Positions 38,134 through 46,879 of a DNA stretch of 56,108 nt are shown here, one piece after another. Source of the DNA: CALJIC01 sp039805565. Lineage in GTDB: Bacteria; Chloroflexota; Chloroflexia; Chloroflexales; Roseiflexaceae. The notes under the pieces were generated by a model. That model did not search any database. It had not been told where the DNA came from and saw nothing but the letters and a program-made list of their open reading frames with translations. The stretch's first letter is position 1. Each line of letters starts with the position of its first letter. The position numbers were made by a program, and so were the translations under genes. Where the stretch lies: positions 1 to 56,108 of the forward strand of contig JBDLTZ010000142.1 of the NCBI GenBank assembly GCA_039805565.1, written 5' to 3'.

Positions 38134-38162
38134 ATTGTATCACGGCGTCGGCAGCAGGGCAA
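38134..38162 (-). promoter_or_regulatory. Promoter of hflX
   Basis: Minus strand: TTGCCC (38157-38162), 17-base spacer, TACAAT (38134-38139). The start would be near 38127, about 118 bases before the ribosome-binding ATC region, with the leader hairpin in between. Confidence 0.6.
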
Positions 38163-38226
38163 GCAACGTCCGTGTATCAAAGCCACACCGGAGGCCTGAA
38201 GGCTCGGCTACGTTTCCCTGGTCCCC

Positions 38227-39048
38227 TCAGCGACGCCTGCGCTGTCGCCCCACCTCGTACAGCAGGATGCTCGCGGCCACCGCCACGTTGAGCGAGGAGG
38301 CGTCGCCGCCGATCGGAATGCGCACGGCCGCGTCGGCGAGCTGGCGGTAGGCCGCGCTGAGACCCCAGGTCTCATTGCCCATCAGCAGCACCGTGGGATG
38401 GGTGAAGTCGTGCTGGTCCACGTCGCGCTCACCCTTCTCATCGGTGGCCACCACCTGGAGCTGGGGGTGTGCCGCACGCAGAGCCTCGAGCCAGGGGAGC
38501 AACTCGGCGTGTGAGGGGAGCCGCACCGCGGGGAGCGCGAAGATCGAGCCGGTGGAGGCGCGGATCGTCTCCGGGTCGTACAGGTCGCAGGCGTGTCCGG
38601 TGACCACCAGGCCATCGGCTCCCAGAGCGTCCGCGCTACGGATGAGCGTGCCGAGGTTACCCGGGCTGCCGGGACGATCGAAGACCACCACCAGCGGCGG
38701 CTCGCCCGTGGGGATGCGCTCCAGGCGGTCCTCGGCCATCGCCACCACCGCCAGCAGCTCGGAGGTATCCTCCTTCAGACTGAGCTTCTCGAGCAGGCCC
38801 AGCGGCAGCTCGACATGGTACAGGGCGGAGGAGGCGCGCAGAATGCCCGCGGCCCAGTCGGAGAGCGGGCGCTCGCGCGAGTAGACGAAGGCGTTGATCT
38901 GCCAGCCGTGGCGCAGGGCGAGGTTGATCGGGCGGACCCCCTCGACGAAGAACTCGCCGCTGCGCTGGCGCTTGCTGCGGTTGCGGCGCAGCGTCTCGAT
39001 ATGCTGGTAGTCGGCGTCCTCGGTGGTGATGCGGAGCAGCTTCGGCAT
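38227..39048 (-). CDS. TrmH/SpoU-family RNA 2'-O-methyltransferase
   Basis: A 273-residue SPOUT enzyme. An N-terminal substrate-binding domain (RRNRSKRQRSGEFFVEGVRP) precedes the knotted catalytic domain with its three motifs: GNLGTLIRSADALGAD, LLMGNETWGLS and IPIGGDASSLNVAVAASILL. It methylates ribose in rRNA or tRNA; the site cannot be told. The ATG at 39048 lies 3 bases after the glpX stop, so it is the last gene of the sulP-glpX-trmH unit. Confidence 0.92.
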   Translation of the reverse strand: MPKLLRITTEDADYQHIETLRRNRSKRQRSGEFFVEGVRPINLALRHGWQINAFVYSRERPLSDWAAGILRASSALYHVELPLGLLEKLSLKEDTSELLAVVAMAEDRLERIPTGEPPLVVVFDRPGSPGNLGTLIRSADALGADGLVVTGHACDLYDPETIRASTGSIFALPAVRLPSHAELLPWLEALRAAHPQLQVVATDEKGERDVDQHDFTHPTVLLMGNETWGLSAAYRQLADAAVRIPIGGDASSLNVAVAASILLYEVGRQRRRR

Positions 39049-39051
39049 GCG

Positions 39052-40029
39052 CTACGAGAGACCTTTCTCCGAGAGCAGGTGCTCGGCGTGGATGCGGCGG
39101 CGGGTGCCCGTCTCGCCGCGCAGAATGATCGACTCGGACTCGGCGCGGCCGGCTGCGTAGCGAACGCCGCCGAGCAGTGGCCCGTCGGTGATGCCGGTCG
39201 CGGCGAAGAAGATCTGCTTGCTGGACACGATCGTGTCGCAGGTCAGCACGTTGCGCGTATCCAGCCCGGCGCCGGCCACCGCAACGCGCTCGGCCTCGCT
39301 CTGGGGGGCGATCCGTCCCAGCATCGCGCCGCCGAGCGCCTTTACCGCGCAGGCCGCGATCACCCCCTCGGAGACTCCGCCGATACCCAGCATCAGGTCG
39401 ATCTGGGCAGTGTGCGTGGCGGCCATGATCGCGCCGGCGATATCCCCATCGGTGCTGAGCATCACGCGTGCACCGGCCGTGCGGATCTCTTCCACCAGAT
39501 CACGGTGACGCTCTCGGTCCAGCACGAACACCACCAGGTCACGCACCAGCTTGCCCTTCACGCGCGCCACCAGCGCCAGGGTCCAGGCGGCCGGGGCACC
39601 CATACACTCCGGCACGAGGTGCGGCGCCACCTGGCGGTCCACCACGATCTTCTCCATGTACACCGCGGGCGAGGGGGTCCACATCGAGCCGCGCGGAGCC
39701 ACGGCAGCCACGGCGATCGCGCCCGAGCGCCCCTGGGCCAGCAGGTTGCGCCCGTCGATCGGGTCGGCCACCACATCCATCGCCGGCCCGCTGCCGGTGC
39801 CCACGCGCTGCCCGCTCCGCAGCGGGGCGTTGGCGCGCCGGCCCTCCTCGCCCACCGCCAGGCGACCGTCCATGTCGAGTGTGTTGAGCGCGCGGAGCAT
39901 GGCGACGCCGGCCTCGTCGTCGGCCTCATCACGCCGGCCGAGGCCCATCCAGCGGCCGGCCACCAGCGCGGCGGCCTCGGTGGCGCGCACCAGGTCCAAT
40001 CCCAGGTTGCGCGGGGAGAGAGCGGTCAT
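39052..40029 (-). CDS. glpX: Class II fructose-1,6-bisphosphatase (GlpX type)
   Basis: A 325-residue GlpX enzyme hydrolysing fructose-1,6-bisphosphate in gluconeogenesis; in some phototrophs it also acts on sedoheptulose bisphosphate. Motifs: DEADDEAGVAMLRALN, GEEGRRANAPL, VVADPIDGRNLLAQG, IGGVSEGVIAACAVKALGG. The ATG at 40029 lies one base after the stop of the sulfate permease gene. No ribosome site of its own is obvious, so translation is probably coupled. Confidence 0.92.
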   Translation of the reverse strand: MTALSPRNLGLDLVRATEAAALVAGRWMGLGRRDEADDEAGVAMLRALNTLDMDGRLAVGEEGRRANAPLRSGQRVGTGSGPAMDVVADPIDGRNLLAQGRSGAIAVAAVAPRGSMWTPSPAVYMEKIVVDRQVAPHLVPECMGAPAAWTLALVARVKGKLVRDLVVFVLDRERHRDLVEEIRTAGARVMLSTDGDIAGAIMAATHTAQIDLMLGIGGVSEGVIAACAVKALGGAMLGRIAPQSEAERVAVAGAGLDTRNVLTCDTIVSSKQIFFAATGITDGPLLGGVRYAAGRAESESIILRGETGTRRRIHAEHLLSEKGLS

Positions 40030-40030
40030 A

Positions 40031-42142
40031 TCAATCCACCGCCTCCAGTAAGTTGGCGGCCTCCCAGGCGAGCATGCCGCCGCGCACGATGGAGACGTCG
40101 TCGTACCCGGCAGCGCGCAGGGCGGCGGCGGCACGGGTACTGCGGCGGCCGCTGCGGCACACGAGCACAATCGGCCGGTTCGGCAGGTCATAGAGCGGGC
40201 CGGCGAGCAGCTTCGAGAGTGGCCAGAGGCGGGCCTGCGGGATGTGCCCCCGGACGAACTCGCGCGGCTCGCGCACGTCCAGCACCGTGGGCGGCGAGGG
40301 CTCGCGCAGGCGCTCCCAGAGCCAGCGCGGCGCGATCTCGCGCACCTCGGCCGGGTTCACCGGCGTGAGCGTGATGGTCACCGCGTAGTCCGGCCGGGGC
40401 AGATTCTGGCACTCGCGGAAGACGCGCACGCCGCTCTCGTAGATGCACACCGCCGGGTCAAGCACCTTGTAGAACATATACTCGATCGCGTGGTCCTCGT
40501 GCAGCAGGTGGTCTGGGCCGAGCCGTGCCAGGAAGCCGCTGGTGCGCATGAGGCGCAGTGCCGACTCGCTCACGCGCGTCATGTACACGTCGCCGCCGGC
40601 CTCGCGGTAGAGGCGCAGCACGCTCTCGAGCATGCGGATCCCGCTGATGTCGATGATATCGACGCTCTGCATGCGCAGCAGCAGGAAGCGCTGCGTGGGG
40701 TGCTCCTGGCGGTGGGCGCGGATGGCATCCTCCACATGCCCCACCGCGCCGAAGTACAGATCGCCGCCCACATCGAGGATGCCGAGCTGTGGGCAGTGAG
40801 GCTTCTCGGGGCGGTACACCAGGTGCCGGAACTCGTCGTCGGGCACCACAGCGCGCACCTGGGGTGCGCTGGTCTTCATGATGTAGTAGGCGAACGACAT
40901 CAGGATGCCGGCCAGGACGGCGAACTGGAGCGGCAGAAACAGGGTGGCGAGCAGCGTCACAAGCATGATCGCCGCCTCGCCGCGCGCGCCGCGCCAGATG
41001 CGCGCCATCTGCCGCCGGTCGATCATGCCCCAGGCGGCCAGCACGAGCATACCGGCGAGCGCGGCGCGCGGCAGGAACGCCGCCAGCGGGCCGAGGAACA
41101 GCATCGCCAGCAGCACGATCGCGCCGGAGAGCGCAGCGGCCAGCGGGGTGCGTGCCCCCGAGTCGTAGTTCAGCGCCGATCGGTTGAACGAGCCCGAGCA
41201 GGGGTAGCCGGAGAAGACGCCGGCGGCGATGTTGGCCATCCCCTGGCCAACGAACTCCTGGTTGGTGTTGAGGCGCTGGCCGGACTGCACGGCGAGCGAG
41301 CGAGCGATCGAGCTGGCCTCCACCAGCCCGATCGCTGCCACCGCCAGCGCGCCGGTGGAGAGCTGGCCCACCAGGTCGAGGTCGAGCAGCGGCAGGCGGG
41401 CTACCGGCGGCAGGCCCCCGGGCAGCGCCCCGAGCGTGCTGACGTCGAGGCGCTCAGTCCCCAGGAGCGCCACTGCGCCCGAGGCGACCACGATCGCGAT
41501 CAGCGGCCCTGGCAGCCTCGGCGCGATCCGCCGCAGCGCCACGATCAGGAGCAGCGTGCCCACTCCGAGCGCCAAGCTAGGCAGATGGCTCTCAGGGAGG
41601 TTGGCGCCGATGTTCAGCAACGTATCCACGATGCCGGGCGAGCTGAGCGCGCCGAGCCGCAGCAGGTGCCGCAGTTCGCCCACCAGGATGAGCACGCCCG
41701 CCCCGGCGGTGAAGCCGACGATCACCGAGTCCGAGACGAAGTTGACCAGGATACCGAGGCGGGCCAATCCCAGCGCCACGCGCGCCAGCCCAGCCAGCAC
41801 GGCCAGTACGCCGGCAGCGGCGGCGTACTCGGCGGACCCGGGCACGACGATCGGCGCCAGCGTGGAGAGCACCAGCACCGAGGCGGTGTTGGTGGGACCG
41901 GTGTGAAGGTGGTTCGAGGCACCCCACAGCGCCCCAGCGATCGCAGCGGCCACGGCGGCGTACAGGCCACGCTCGGGGGGCAGGCCGGCGAGCAGCGAGA
42001 ACACAAGGGCCTGCGGCAGCAGCACAACCGCCACCGTCAGACCGCTCATCAGGTCCGGGCCGAAGTTCTCGCGTCGGTACGAGCGGGCGATCACATAGGG
42101 GCGGAGGAGCAGGGCAGGCGTACGCTTGAGTGCCGCCAGCAT
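40031..42142 (-). CDS. SulP anion permease fused to STAS and rhodanese domains
   Basis: A 703-residue three-part protein. The SulP membrane part (about 25-430) starts with FGPDLMSGLTVAVVLLPQAL and includes SGYPCSGSFNRSALNY. A STAS domain (about 450-555) has VDIIDISGIRML. A C-terminal rhodanese domain (about 605-700) has TVLDVREPREFVRGHIPQA and an active-site loop VCRSGRRS with Cys662. SulP-STAS fusions are standard; the added rhodanese suggests handling of the transported sulfur compound or persulfide chemistry (inference). CAAGGAGT precedes the ATG. It is first in a run with glpX and the methyltransferase. Confidence 0.92.
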   Translation of the reverse strand: MLAALKRTPALLLRPYVIARSYRRENFGPDLMSGLTVAVVLLPQALVFSLLAGLPPERGLYAAVAAAIAGALWGASNHLHTGPTNTASVLVLSTLAPIVVPGSAEYAAAAGVLAVLAGLARVALGLARLGILVNFVSDSVIVGFTAGAGVLILVGELRHLLRLGALSSPGIVDTLLNIGANLPESHLPSLALGVGTLLLIVALRRIAPRLPGPLIAIVVASGAVALLGTERLDVSTLGALPGGLPPVARLPLLDLDLVGQLSTGALAVAAIGLVEASSIARSLAVQSGQRLNTNQEFVGQGMANIAAGVFSGYPCSGSFNRSALNYDSGARTPLAAALSGAIVLLAMLFLGPLAAFLPRAALAGMLVLAAWGMIDRRQMARIWRGARGEAAIMLVTLLATLFLPLQFAVLAGILMSFAYYIMKTSAPQVRAVVPDDEFRHLVYRPEKPHCPQLGILDVGGDLYFGAVGHVEDAIRAHRQEHPTQRFLLLRMQSVDIIDISGIRMLESVLRLYREAGGDVYMTRVSESALRLMRTSGFLARLGPDHLLHEDHAIEYMFYKVLDPAVCIYESGVRVFRECQNLPRPDYAVTITLTPVNPAEVREIAPRWLWERLREPSPPTVLDVREPREFVRGHIPQARLWPLSKLLAGPLYDLPNRPIVLVCRSGRRSTRAAAALRAAGYDDVSIVRGGMLAWEAANLLEAVD

Positions 42143-42261
42143 GCGTGGGGACTCCTTGGCGCTGAGCTAAGCCGGAAACATTATAGCACCCGGCGTTGAC
42201 GCACGGCGCAACTTCTCGTATGATCGCCCCACGACACAAGGCTTCGCGAGGAGCTACGACC

Positions 42262-43704
42262 ATGGCCGCCCGACGCACCGAGCCGTTCTCCAACGTGGAC
42301 GCCGCCTGGCTCCACATGGAAGATCCGACCAACCTGATGATGATCACCGGCGTGCTGATGTTCGACGCGCCGCTGGACTTCGAGCGCTTCAAGTCGGTAA
42401 TCGAGCGGCGCCTGCTGCGCTTCGAGCGCTTCAGGATGCGGATCGCAAACCCGAACCAGCGCAGCGAGGCTCCCCGCTGGGAGCTGGACCCACACTTCAA
42501 CCTGCGCTCTCACGTCCACCGTATCGCCCTGCCGCCCCCCGGCGACCAGCACACCCTCCAGGAGCTGGCGAGCGACCTGATGAGCACACGGCTCGACTTC
42601 GCGCGGCCGCTCTGGCAGTTCCACGTCGTAGATGGCTACAACGGCGGTAGCGCAGTGATCACCCGGCTGCACCACACGATCGCCGATGGGATCGCCCTGG
42701 TGCAGGTGCTGCTGTCGCTCACCGATGATCACCCCGAGGAGGAAGCGCTGGTTGAGGAGCACGCCGCACGCGGCGAGGGCGGGGGAATGGCGGGGCTGCT
42801 GCACCCCGTGAGCTCGGCCGTGCGCGCCGGACAGGCTCTGCTGAGCGAGGGCGCCGAGGCGCTTGCCGACCCGGACCGCGTGCTCGAGGCGGCGAAGCTC
42901 GGCGCGAGCGGGGTCGCCGCACTGAACAAGCTGCTGTTCATGTCCCCCGACCCGCCGACACTGCTCAAGGGCCCGCTCGGCGTCGAGAAGCGCGCCGCCT
43001 GGTCACAGCCCATCACGCTCGACGACGTCAAGGCGGTGGGCCGCATGTCGCGCGGCACCGTCAACGATGTGCTGATCAACGCGACTGCCGGAGCGCTCCG
43101 CCGCTACCTGATCCGCCGCGGCGCCCCTGTAGACGGCGTCAACCTGCGCGCCGTGGTGCCGGTGAATCTGCGCCCGCTGGATAAGCCGATCACTGAGCTC
43201 GGCAACAAGTTTGGCGTGGTCTTCCTCGCGCTGCCGGTCGGCATCGACGACCCGTTCGACCGGCTGCTCGAGCTCAAGCGGCGCATGGAGGCGATCAAGG
43301 GCTCGCCGGAGGCGGTGGTGGCCTTCGGCATCCTGAATGTCATCGGTGCCTCGCCACCGCAGCTGGCTGACCTGGCGGTGGATCTGTTCGGCAGCAAGGC
43401 CACCGCAGTGATGACGAACGTGCCGGGGCCGCGCCAGCCGATCTACATGGCCGGCGCGCGGGTCGAGAAGACGATGTTCTGGGTGCCGCAGTCCGGGCAC
43501 CTCGGGCTCGGCGTCAGCATCTTCAGCTACGCCGGCTCCGTGCTGCTGGGTGTTGCATCCGACGCCGGGCTCATCCCGGACCCGGAGGCGATCGTGGCCG
43601 ACTTCCACGCTGAGATGGACGAGCTGATCAGGTTGTCCCAGGCGATCAGCGGCTCGGCCGACCTCGCCCGTGAGACGAACGCGCTGGCTGGGGCGACGAG
43701 ATGA
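42262..43704 (+). CDS. WS/DGAT-family acyltransferase (wax ester synthase / diacylglycerol acyltransferase)
   Basis: A 480-residue acyltransferase. The catalytic HHxxxDG motif is intact (LHHTIADGIAL, His137-His138, Asp142). Later motifs are RGTVNDVLINATAGALRRYL, LRAVVPVNLRP, LGNKFGVVFLALPVG and VMTNVPGPRQPIYMAGARV. It joins fatty alcohols or diacylglycerol to acyl-CoA, giving wax esters or triacylglycerol; wax esters are known from filamentous phototrophic Chloroflexi. CGAGGAG precedes the ATG at 42262. Upstream, on the other strand, is sulP. Confidence 0.9.
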   Translation: MAARRTEPFSNVDAAWLHMEDPTNLMMITGVLMFDAPLDFERFKSVIERRLLRFERFRMRIANPNQRSEAPRWELDPHFNLRSHVHRIALPPPGDQHTLQELASDLMSTRLDFARPLWQFHVVDGYNGGSAVITRLHHTIADGIALVQVLLSLTDDHPEEEALVEEHAARGEGGGMAGLLHPVSSAVRAGQALLSEGAEALADPDRVLEAAKLGASGVAALNKLLFMSPDPPTLLKGPLGVEKRAAWSQPITLDDVKAVGRMSRGTVNDVLINATAGALRRYLIRRGAPVDGVNLRAVVPVNLRPLDKPITELGNKFGVVFLALPVGIDDPFDRLLELKRRMEAIKGSPEAVVAFGILNVIGASPPQLADLAVDLFGSKATAVMTNVPGPRQPIYMAGARVEKTMFWVPQSGHLGLGVSIFSYAGSVLLGVASDAGLIPDPEAIVADFHAEMDELIRLSQAISGSADLARETNALAGATR

Positions 43705-43800
43705 GCGACGCCGCTGGCGAAGAAAACCTCGCCTGTAGCAATCCTACGGCGCAAGCCGGTAGTCCCGCCTGCCCGGCCCAGACCTGAGGAAGGGAGATAC

Positions 43801-44619
43801 GTGCTCTACCTGGTTCGAACGACTCGCGCCGCGCTGGCGGCGCTGCTCATGCTCCTGTGCGCGGCCTGCGCGCTCCAGCCCGCCCCCCCCTCCCCGACAC
43901 CTTCCACCCCCGCCACAGCGGGCGCGGGGGAGGGCGCCACAGCTGCCGTCACGCTGCCGGACGTATCCACGGGGGAGTACCCGGCCCCGCAACCCGCAGT
44001 ACCAGCGGCGAGCGGAGCGCCCGGGGAGTACCCGGCCCCGCAGTCCCCTGCCGCCGGCGCATCCACTGCAACCCCCGCGGCCGTCGTCGCGCTGCCCGAT
44101 GTCTCGGGCGCCCCCGGCGATGCGAGCACTCCCACGGCGCCGGCCGGCGCCACAGCTACGCCCGCCTCAGCGATCATGATGCCGGGTGTGACGGCACCCC
44201 AGGACCCGGTGGCCGTAGCGGGTCCCACGGTGGTGCCGGACGCGGAGATCGAGGCGACGGTCGGGGGGCACGCCCTGCGCCTGCGGGTGGTGGCAACGCC
44301 CGAGAAGCGCGCGGCGGGGCTGATGTTCTACCGCGAGCTCCCGGACGACCTGGGCATGCTGTTCGTCTTCCCGGTAGACCAGGAGCTCTCGTTCTGGATG
44401 CGCAACACGCTCGTGCCACTCTCGGTGGCGTACCTGGACGCCGAGCGGCGCATCCTGAATGTGGAGGATATGCAGCCGCTCGACGAGCAGACCTTCCACC
44501 GATCGGCGGGACCGGCGCGCTATGCGCTGGAGGTACGCCAGGGGTGGTTCGCTGCGCGCGGGATCGGCGCGGGCGCGGTGGTGGAGTTTACGCTGCCAGC
44601 GGGCCTGCCGGTCCAGTGA
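43801..44619 (+). CDS. DUF192 lipoprotein
   Basis: A 272-residue protein starting at GTG 43801. Lipoprotein signal with LLCAAC (Cys23), then a Pro/Thr/Ala-rich linker of about 115 residues containing the repeated unit GEYPAPQ, then a DUF192 domain (about 150-272). The domain shows RAAGLMFYRELPDDLGMLFV, FWMRNTLVPLSVAYLDA and GWFAARGIGAGAVVEF. DUF192 proteins are small, secreted beta-barrel-like domains of unknown activity. The long linker suggests presentation away from the membrane. The 3' end overlaps the opposite FHA gene by 32 bases. Confidence 0.88.
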   Translation: MLYLVRTTRAALAALLMLLCAACALQPAPPSPTPSTPATAGAGEGATAAVTLPDVSTGEYPAPQPAVPAASGAPGEYPAPQSPAAGASTATPAAVVALPDVSGAPGDASTPTAPAGATATPASAIMMPGVTAPQDPVAVAGPTVVPDAEIEATVGGHALRLRVVATPEKRAAGLMFYRELPDDLGMLFVFPVDQELSFWMRNTLVPLSVAYLDAERRILNVEDMQPLDEQTFHRSAGPARYALEVRQGWFAARGIGAGAVVEFTLPAGLPVQ

Positions 44620-44896
44620 GCCGGATGGTATAGCCTCCGATCCGCACCGCCGCGCCCGCACCGCCGCCCGTGGGTACCTCGATCAGAAGCGGGCCGTCGG
44701 CCGGCTCGGCGTGCCCCACCTGACGCGTGCGGTACTGGCCCGCGCTGCGGATCACCGCGTGATACGGCGCCACCCCCGCCGCGAGAATCACCAAATCGTT
44801 GTCGGGCGCCCGCCCGATGCGGAGCCCGTCTGCGCCGACCACCACCCTGCGCTGCTGGCCGTCCGGGCTGGTAATGAGGGCTGTCGCGCTGCTCAT
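44588..44896 (-). CDS. Small FHA-domain protein
   Basis: A 102-residue protein that is one FHA domain: GLRIGRAPDNDLVI with the conserved Gly-Arg, then GVAPYHAVIR in place of the usual S-x-x-H-A, and a C-terminal strand IGGYTIRLTG. The Ser of the motif is replaced by Ala-Pro, so phosphothreonine binding may be altered. The 3' end overlaps the DUF192 gene tail to tail. No kinase gene is adjacent. Confidence 0.75.
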   Translation of the reverse strand: MSSATALITSPDGQQRRVVVGADGLRIGRAPDNDLVILAAGVAPYHAVIRSAGQYRTRQVGHAEPADGPLLIEVPTGGGAGAAVRIGGYTIRLTGPAGPLAA

Positions 44897-45081
44897 AGGC
44901 CGCCTCAGATGCTTGCTGCTCGTCGCCGTCTACCACTGGTGCGTCTACACCCAGTAAACGCCACCGAGGCCCTGTTTGTCACCGGCCGCGGGGCCGAGCG
45001 GGGTAGGACGAAGGGCTGATCTGCTGTGCTACAATTGCTGCGCCCCTATGTGCCCGTCACTACGATGAGAGAGACCGCGCT

Positions 45082-46287
45082 ATGCCCTACTCCCCCGAGC
45101 TCGTCGCCAGGGCCCTGACCGGCTCACCGCTGCGGAAGCCAGCCTACGGGTGCCTCTTCTGGGCCGGTATGCTGCTACTCCTCGGCATCGCGTTCCTTGG
45201 CCACCTGACGCTCTGGATCCTCGAGCCGCTCGAGGCCAGCGCGGTCTTCGCCGCTGCCGCGCTGTTGGGCGCCGCCGCCTCGGTGCCGGTGATCGCCTTG
45301 CTCTGGTACCTGGACCGGCGTGAGCGCGAGTCGGTCTGGCTGTTTGGGGGCGCGCTGCTGTGGGGTGCCGTGATCAGCACCGGCATCTCGGCCATCCTCA
45401 ACGCGCTCGGCTTCGGCTTCATCCAGCTCGGGCTCGAGGTGGCCGGCGGCATGGACGCCGAGATGGCCGGGCAGCTGCTGGCGGCCGCCCTCGTTGCCCC
45501 ACCGGTGGAGGAGATGGCCAAGGGCCTGGCCGTGCTGGTGCTGTTCTGGTTCTTCCGCGCCGAGTTCGACAACGTGCGCGACGGGATCATCTACGGCGGG
45601 CTGGTAGGCCTGGGGTTCAACATCGCCGAGTACGCGCTCTACGTGATGCAGGGCTTCCTCGAGACAGGCACGGCGCCGTTCGCGCAGCAGTTCGCCGGAC
45701 GCTTTGTGTTCCTGGGGCTCAACGGCCACATGCTCTGGACGGCGCTGTGCGGCGCGGGGGTGGGGCTGGCCCGCCAGACCAGGAGCGGCTGCCTGCGACT
45801 CGGGGCGCCGGTGGCGGGATACAGCGTAGCGACGCTGGCGCACGCGCTGAACAACTCGATCGGTATCTTCGCGCTGGCCTTCTTCCTCTACCTGATCGGC
45901 TTCGACATAGAGGCGGGCCTGGAGAACACGCCGGCCCTGGGGATCTGGGCAGCCGCGGTGCTGTCGAACATCCTGGTGCAGGGTTTCCCCTATATCCTCC
46001 TGGCGGTGCTGCTCTGGCTCAGCGCCCAGTGGGAGCGCGACATCATCCGCGCCTACCTGGCCGACGAAGTGGGCCTGAGCGTGACCCCGGCCGAGTACGA
46101 GCGGATCGCCCGCGACCGGCTGTTCCGGGGCGTGCCGGTGCTCCCCGGAACAGCCGCCCAGCTGGCCAACGCCCAGAACGAGCTCGCGTTTCGCAAGTGG
46201 CACGTGGCCCGCGAGGGGGGCGACCCGAACACCGACCCCCTCGTGGCCGCATGGCGCCAGGACATCTCCCGGCTGCGGGAATCCTAG
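45082..46287 (+). CDS. PrsW-like intramembrane metalloprotease
   Basis: A 401-residue protein with about nine hydrophobic segments and the PrsW motifs: APPVEEMAKG (E143, E144, K147), FDNVRDGIIYGGLVGLGFN, a Glu in NIAEYALY, NGHMLWTALCG and ATLAHALNNS with candidate metal-binding His. PrsW of Bacillus cleaves anti-sigma factor RsiW. A target is not known here; the DUF5667-type protein far upstream is only one possibility. The C-terminal 100 residues are cytoplasmic and charged. GAGAGAGACC precedes the ATG. Confidence 0.88.
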   Translation: MPYSPELVARALTGSPLRKPAYGCLFWAGMLLLLGIAFLGHLTLWILEPLEASAVFAAAALLGAAASVPVIALLWYLDRRERESVWLFGGALLWGAVISTGISAILNALGFGFIQLGLEVAGGMDAEMAGQLLAAALVAPPVEEMAKGLAVLVLFWFFRAEFDNVRDGIIYGGLVGLGFNIAEYALYVMQGFLETGTAPFAQQFAGRFVFLGLNGHMLWTALCGAGVGLARQTRSGCLRLGAPVAGYSVATLAHALNNSIGIFALAFFLYLIGFDIEAGLENTPALGIWAAAVLSNILVQGFPYILLAVLLWLSAQWERDIIRAYLADEVGLSVTPAEYERIARDRLFRGVPVLPGTAAQLANAQNELAFRKWHVAREGGDPNTDPLVAAWRQDISRLRES

Positions 46288-46416
46288 TGCCAAACACTGA
46301 ACACTTCGGGCCATCAGAACGCCGCGAACACCCCTAAAGCACGTTCTGAGACTCTGCTATCGGCGCGCTTCTTGCTCATCTGTACGCGTTCCGCCGCACA
46401 GAAAGAGGAGGCTGCC

Positions 46417-46761
46417 ATGACGCCGTGCGCGATCTATCTACGCACCTCAGTGGAGGAGAGCCGCGGGGAGTACGCGCTGGTGAGCGACTTGGAGATGTGC
46501 CGGTCGCACGCCGCCGCACAGGGCTACATCATCATCGGAGAGTTCAACGACATGCGGCCCGACGGTAGCATGGATCGGCCGGGACTCAACACGCTGCGGC
46601 ACGCGATGAGCGAGCACGGCGGCGGGATCATGATCATCCCGCGCGACGAGGCGCTGGCCCCAGACGCATCCGATCGGCAGGGGGTGGCCGACGCGCTGGA
46701 GAGCGAAAACATTCTTATCGAGGTGGCGCGCCCACTCGCGGCGCAGACCACGGTCGCCTGA
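46417..46761 (+). CDS. Solo serine-recombinase-like N-terminal domain
   Basis: A 114-residue protein resembling only the catalytic domain of resolvase/invertase recombinases: IYLRTSVEESRG with Ser11 in the nucleophile position, then DGSMDRPGLNTLRHAMSEHG. The usual D-R-L-x-R active-site arginines near residue 80-95 are replaced by IPRDEALAPD, and no DNA-binding domain follows. It is either a domesticated remnant or a protein using the fold for another task. AAAGAGGAGG is a strong ribosome site, so it is probably expressed. A perfect hairpin repeat follows. Confidence 0.65.
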   Translation: MTPCAIYLRTSVEESRGEYALVSDLEMCRSHAAAQGYIIIGEFNDMRPDGSMDRPGLNTLRHAMSEHGGGIMIIPRDEALAPDASDRQGVADALESENILIEVARPLAAQTTVA

Positions 46762-46762
46762 G

Positions 46763-46832
46763 GAGATGCAGGCGCTCAGCATGACAGTGCACTCCCACTT
46801 TCACTGTCATGCTGAGCGCAGCGAAGCATCTC
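46763..46832. repeat. Perfect hairpin repeat with GCTGAGCGCAGCGAAGCATCTC tail
   Basis: Arms gcgctcagcatgacagtg (46772-46789) and its exact complement (46802-46819) form an 18-pair stem, extended outside by gagatgc/gcatctc (46763-46769 and 46826-46832). It starts 1 base after the resolvase-like stop. Similar gtcatgctgagcgcagcgaa elements are common dispersed repeats in environmental bacteria. Confidence 0.85.
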
Positions 46833-46879
46833 TGGCATAGACTCTTCGCTGCCCACAGAGTGACAAGCCCCCCGTAGCG

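Noticed and set aside
38010..38186. Translation of hflX from the ATG at 38186
   Set aside because: That start lies at or before the predicted promoter, has no ribosome site, and would add a Cys/Arg-rich stretch unlike any HflX N-terminus.
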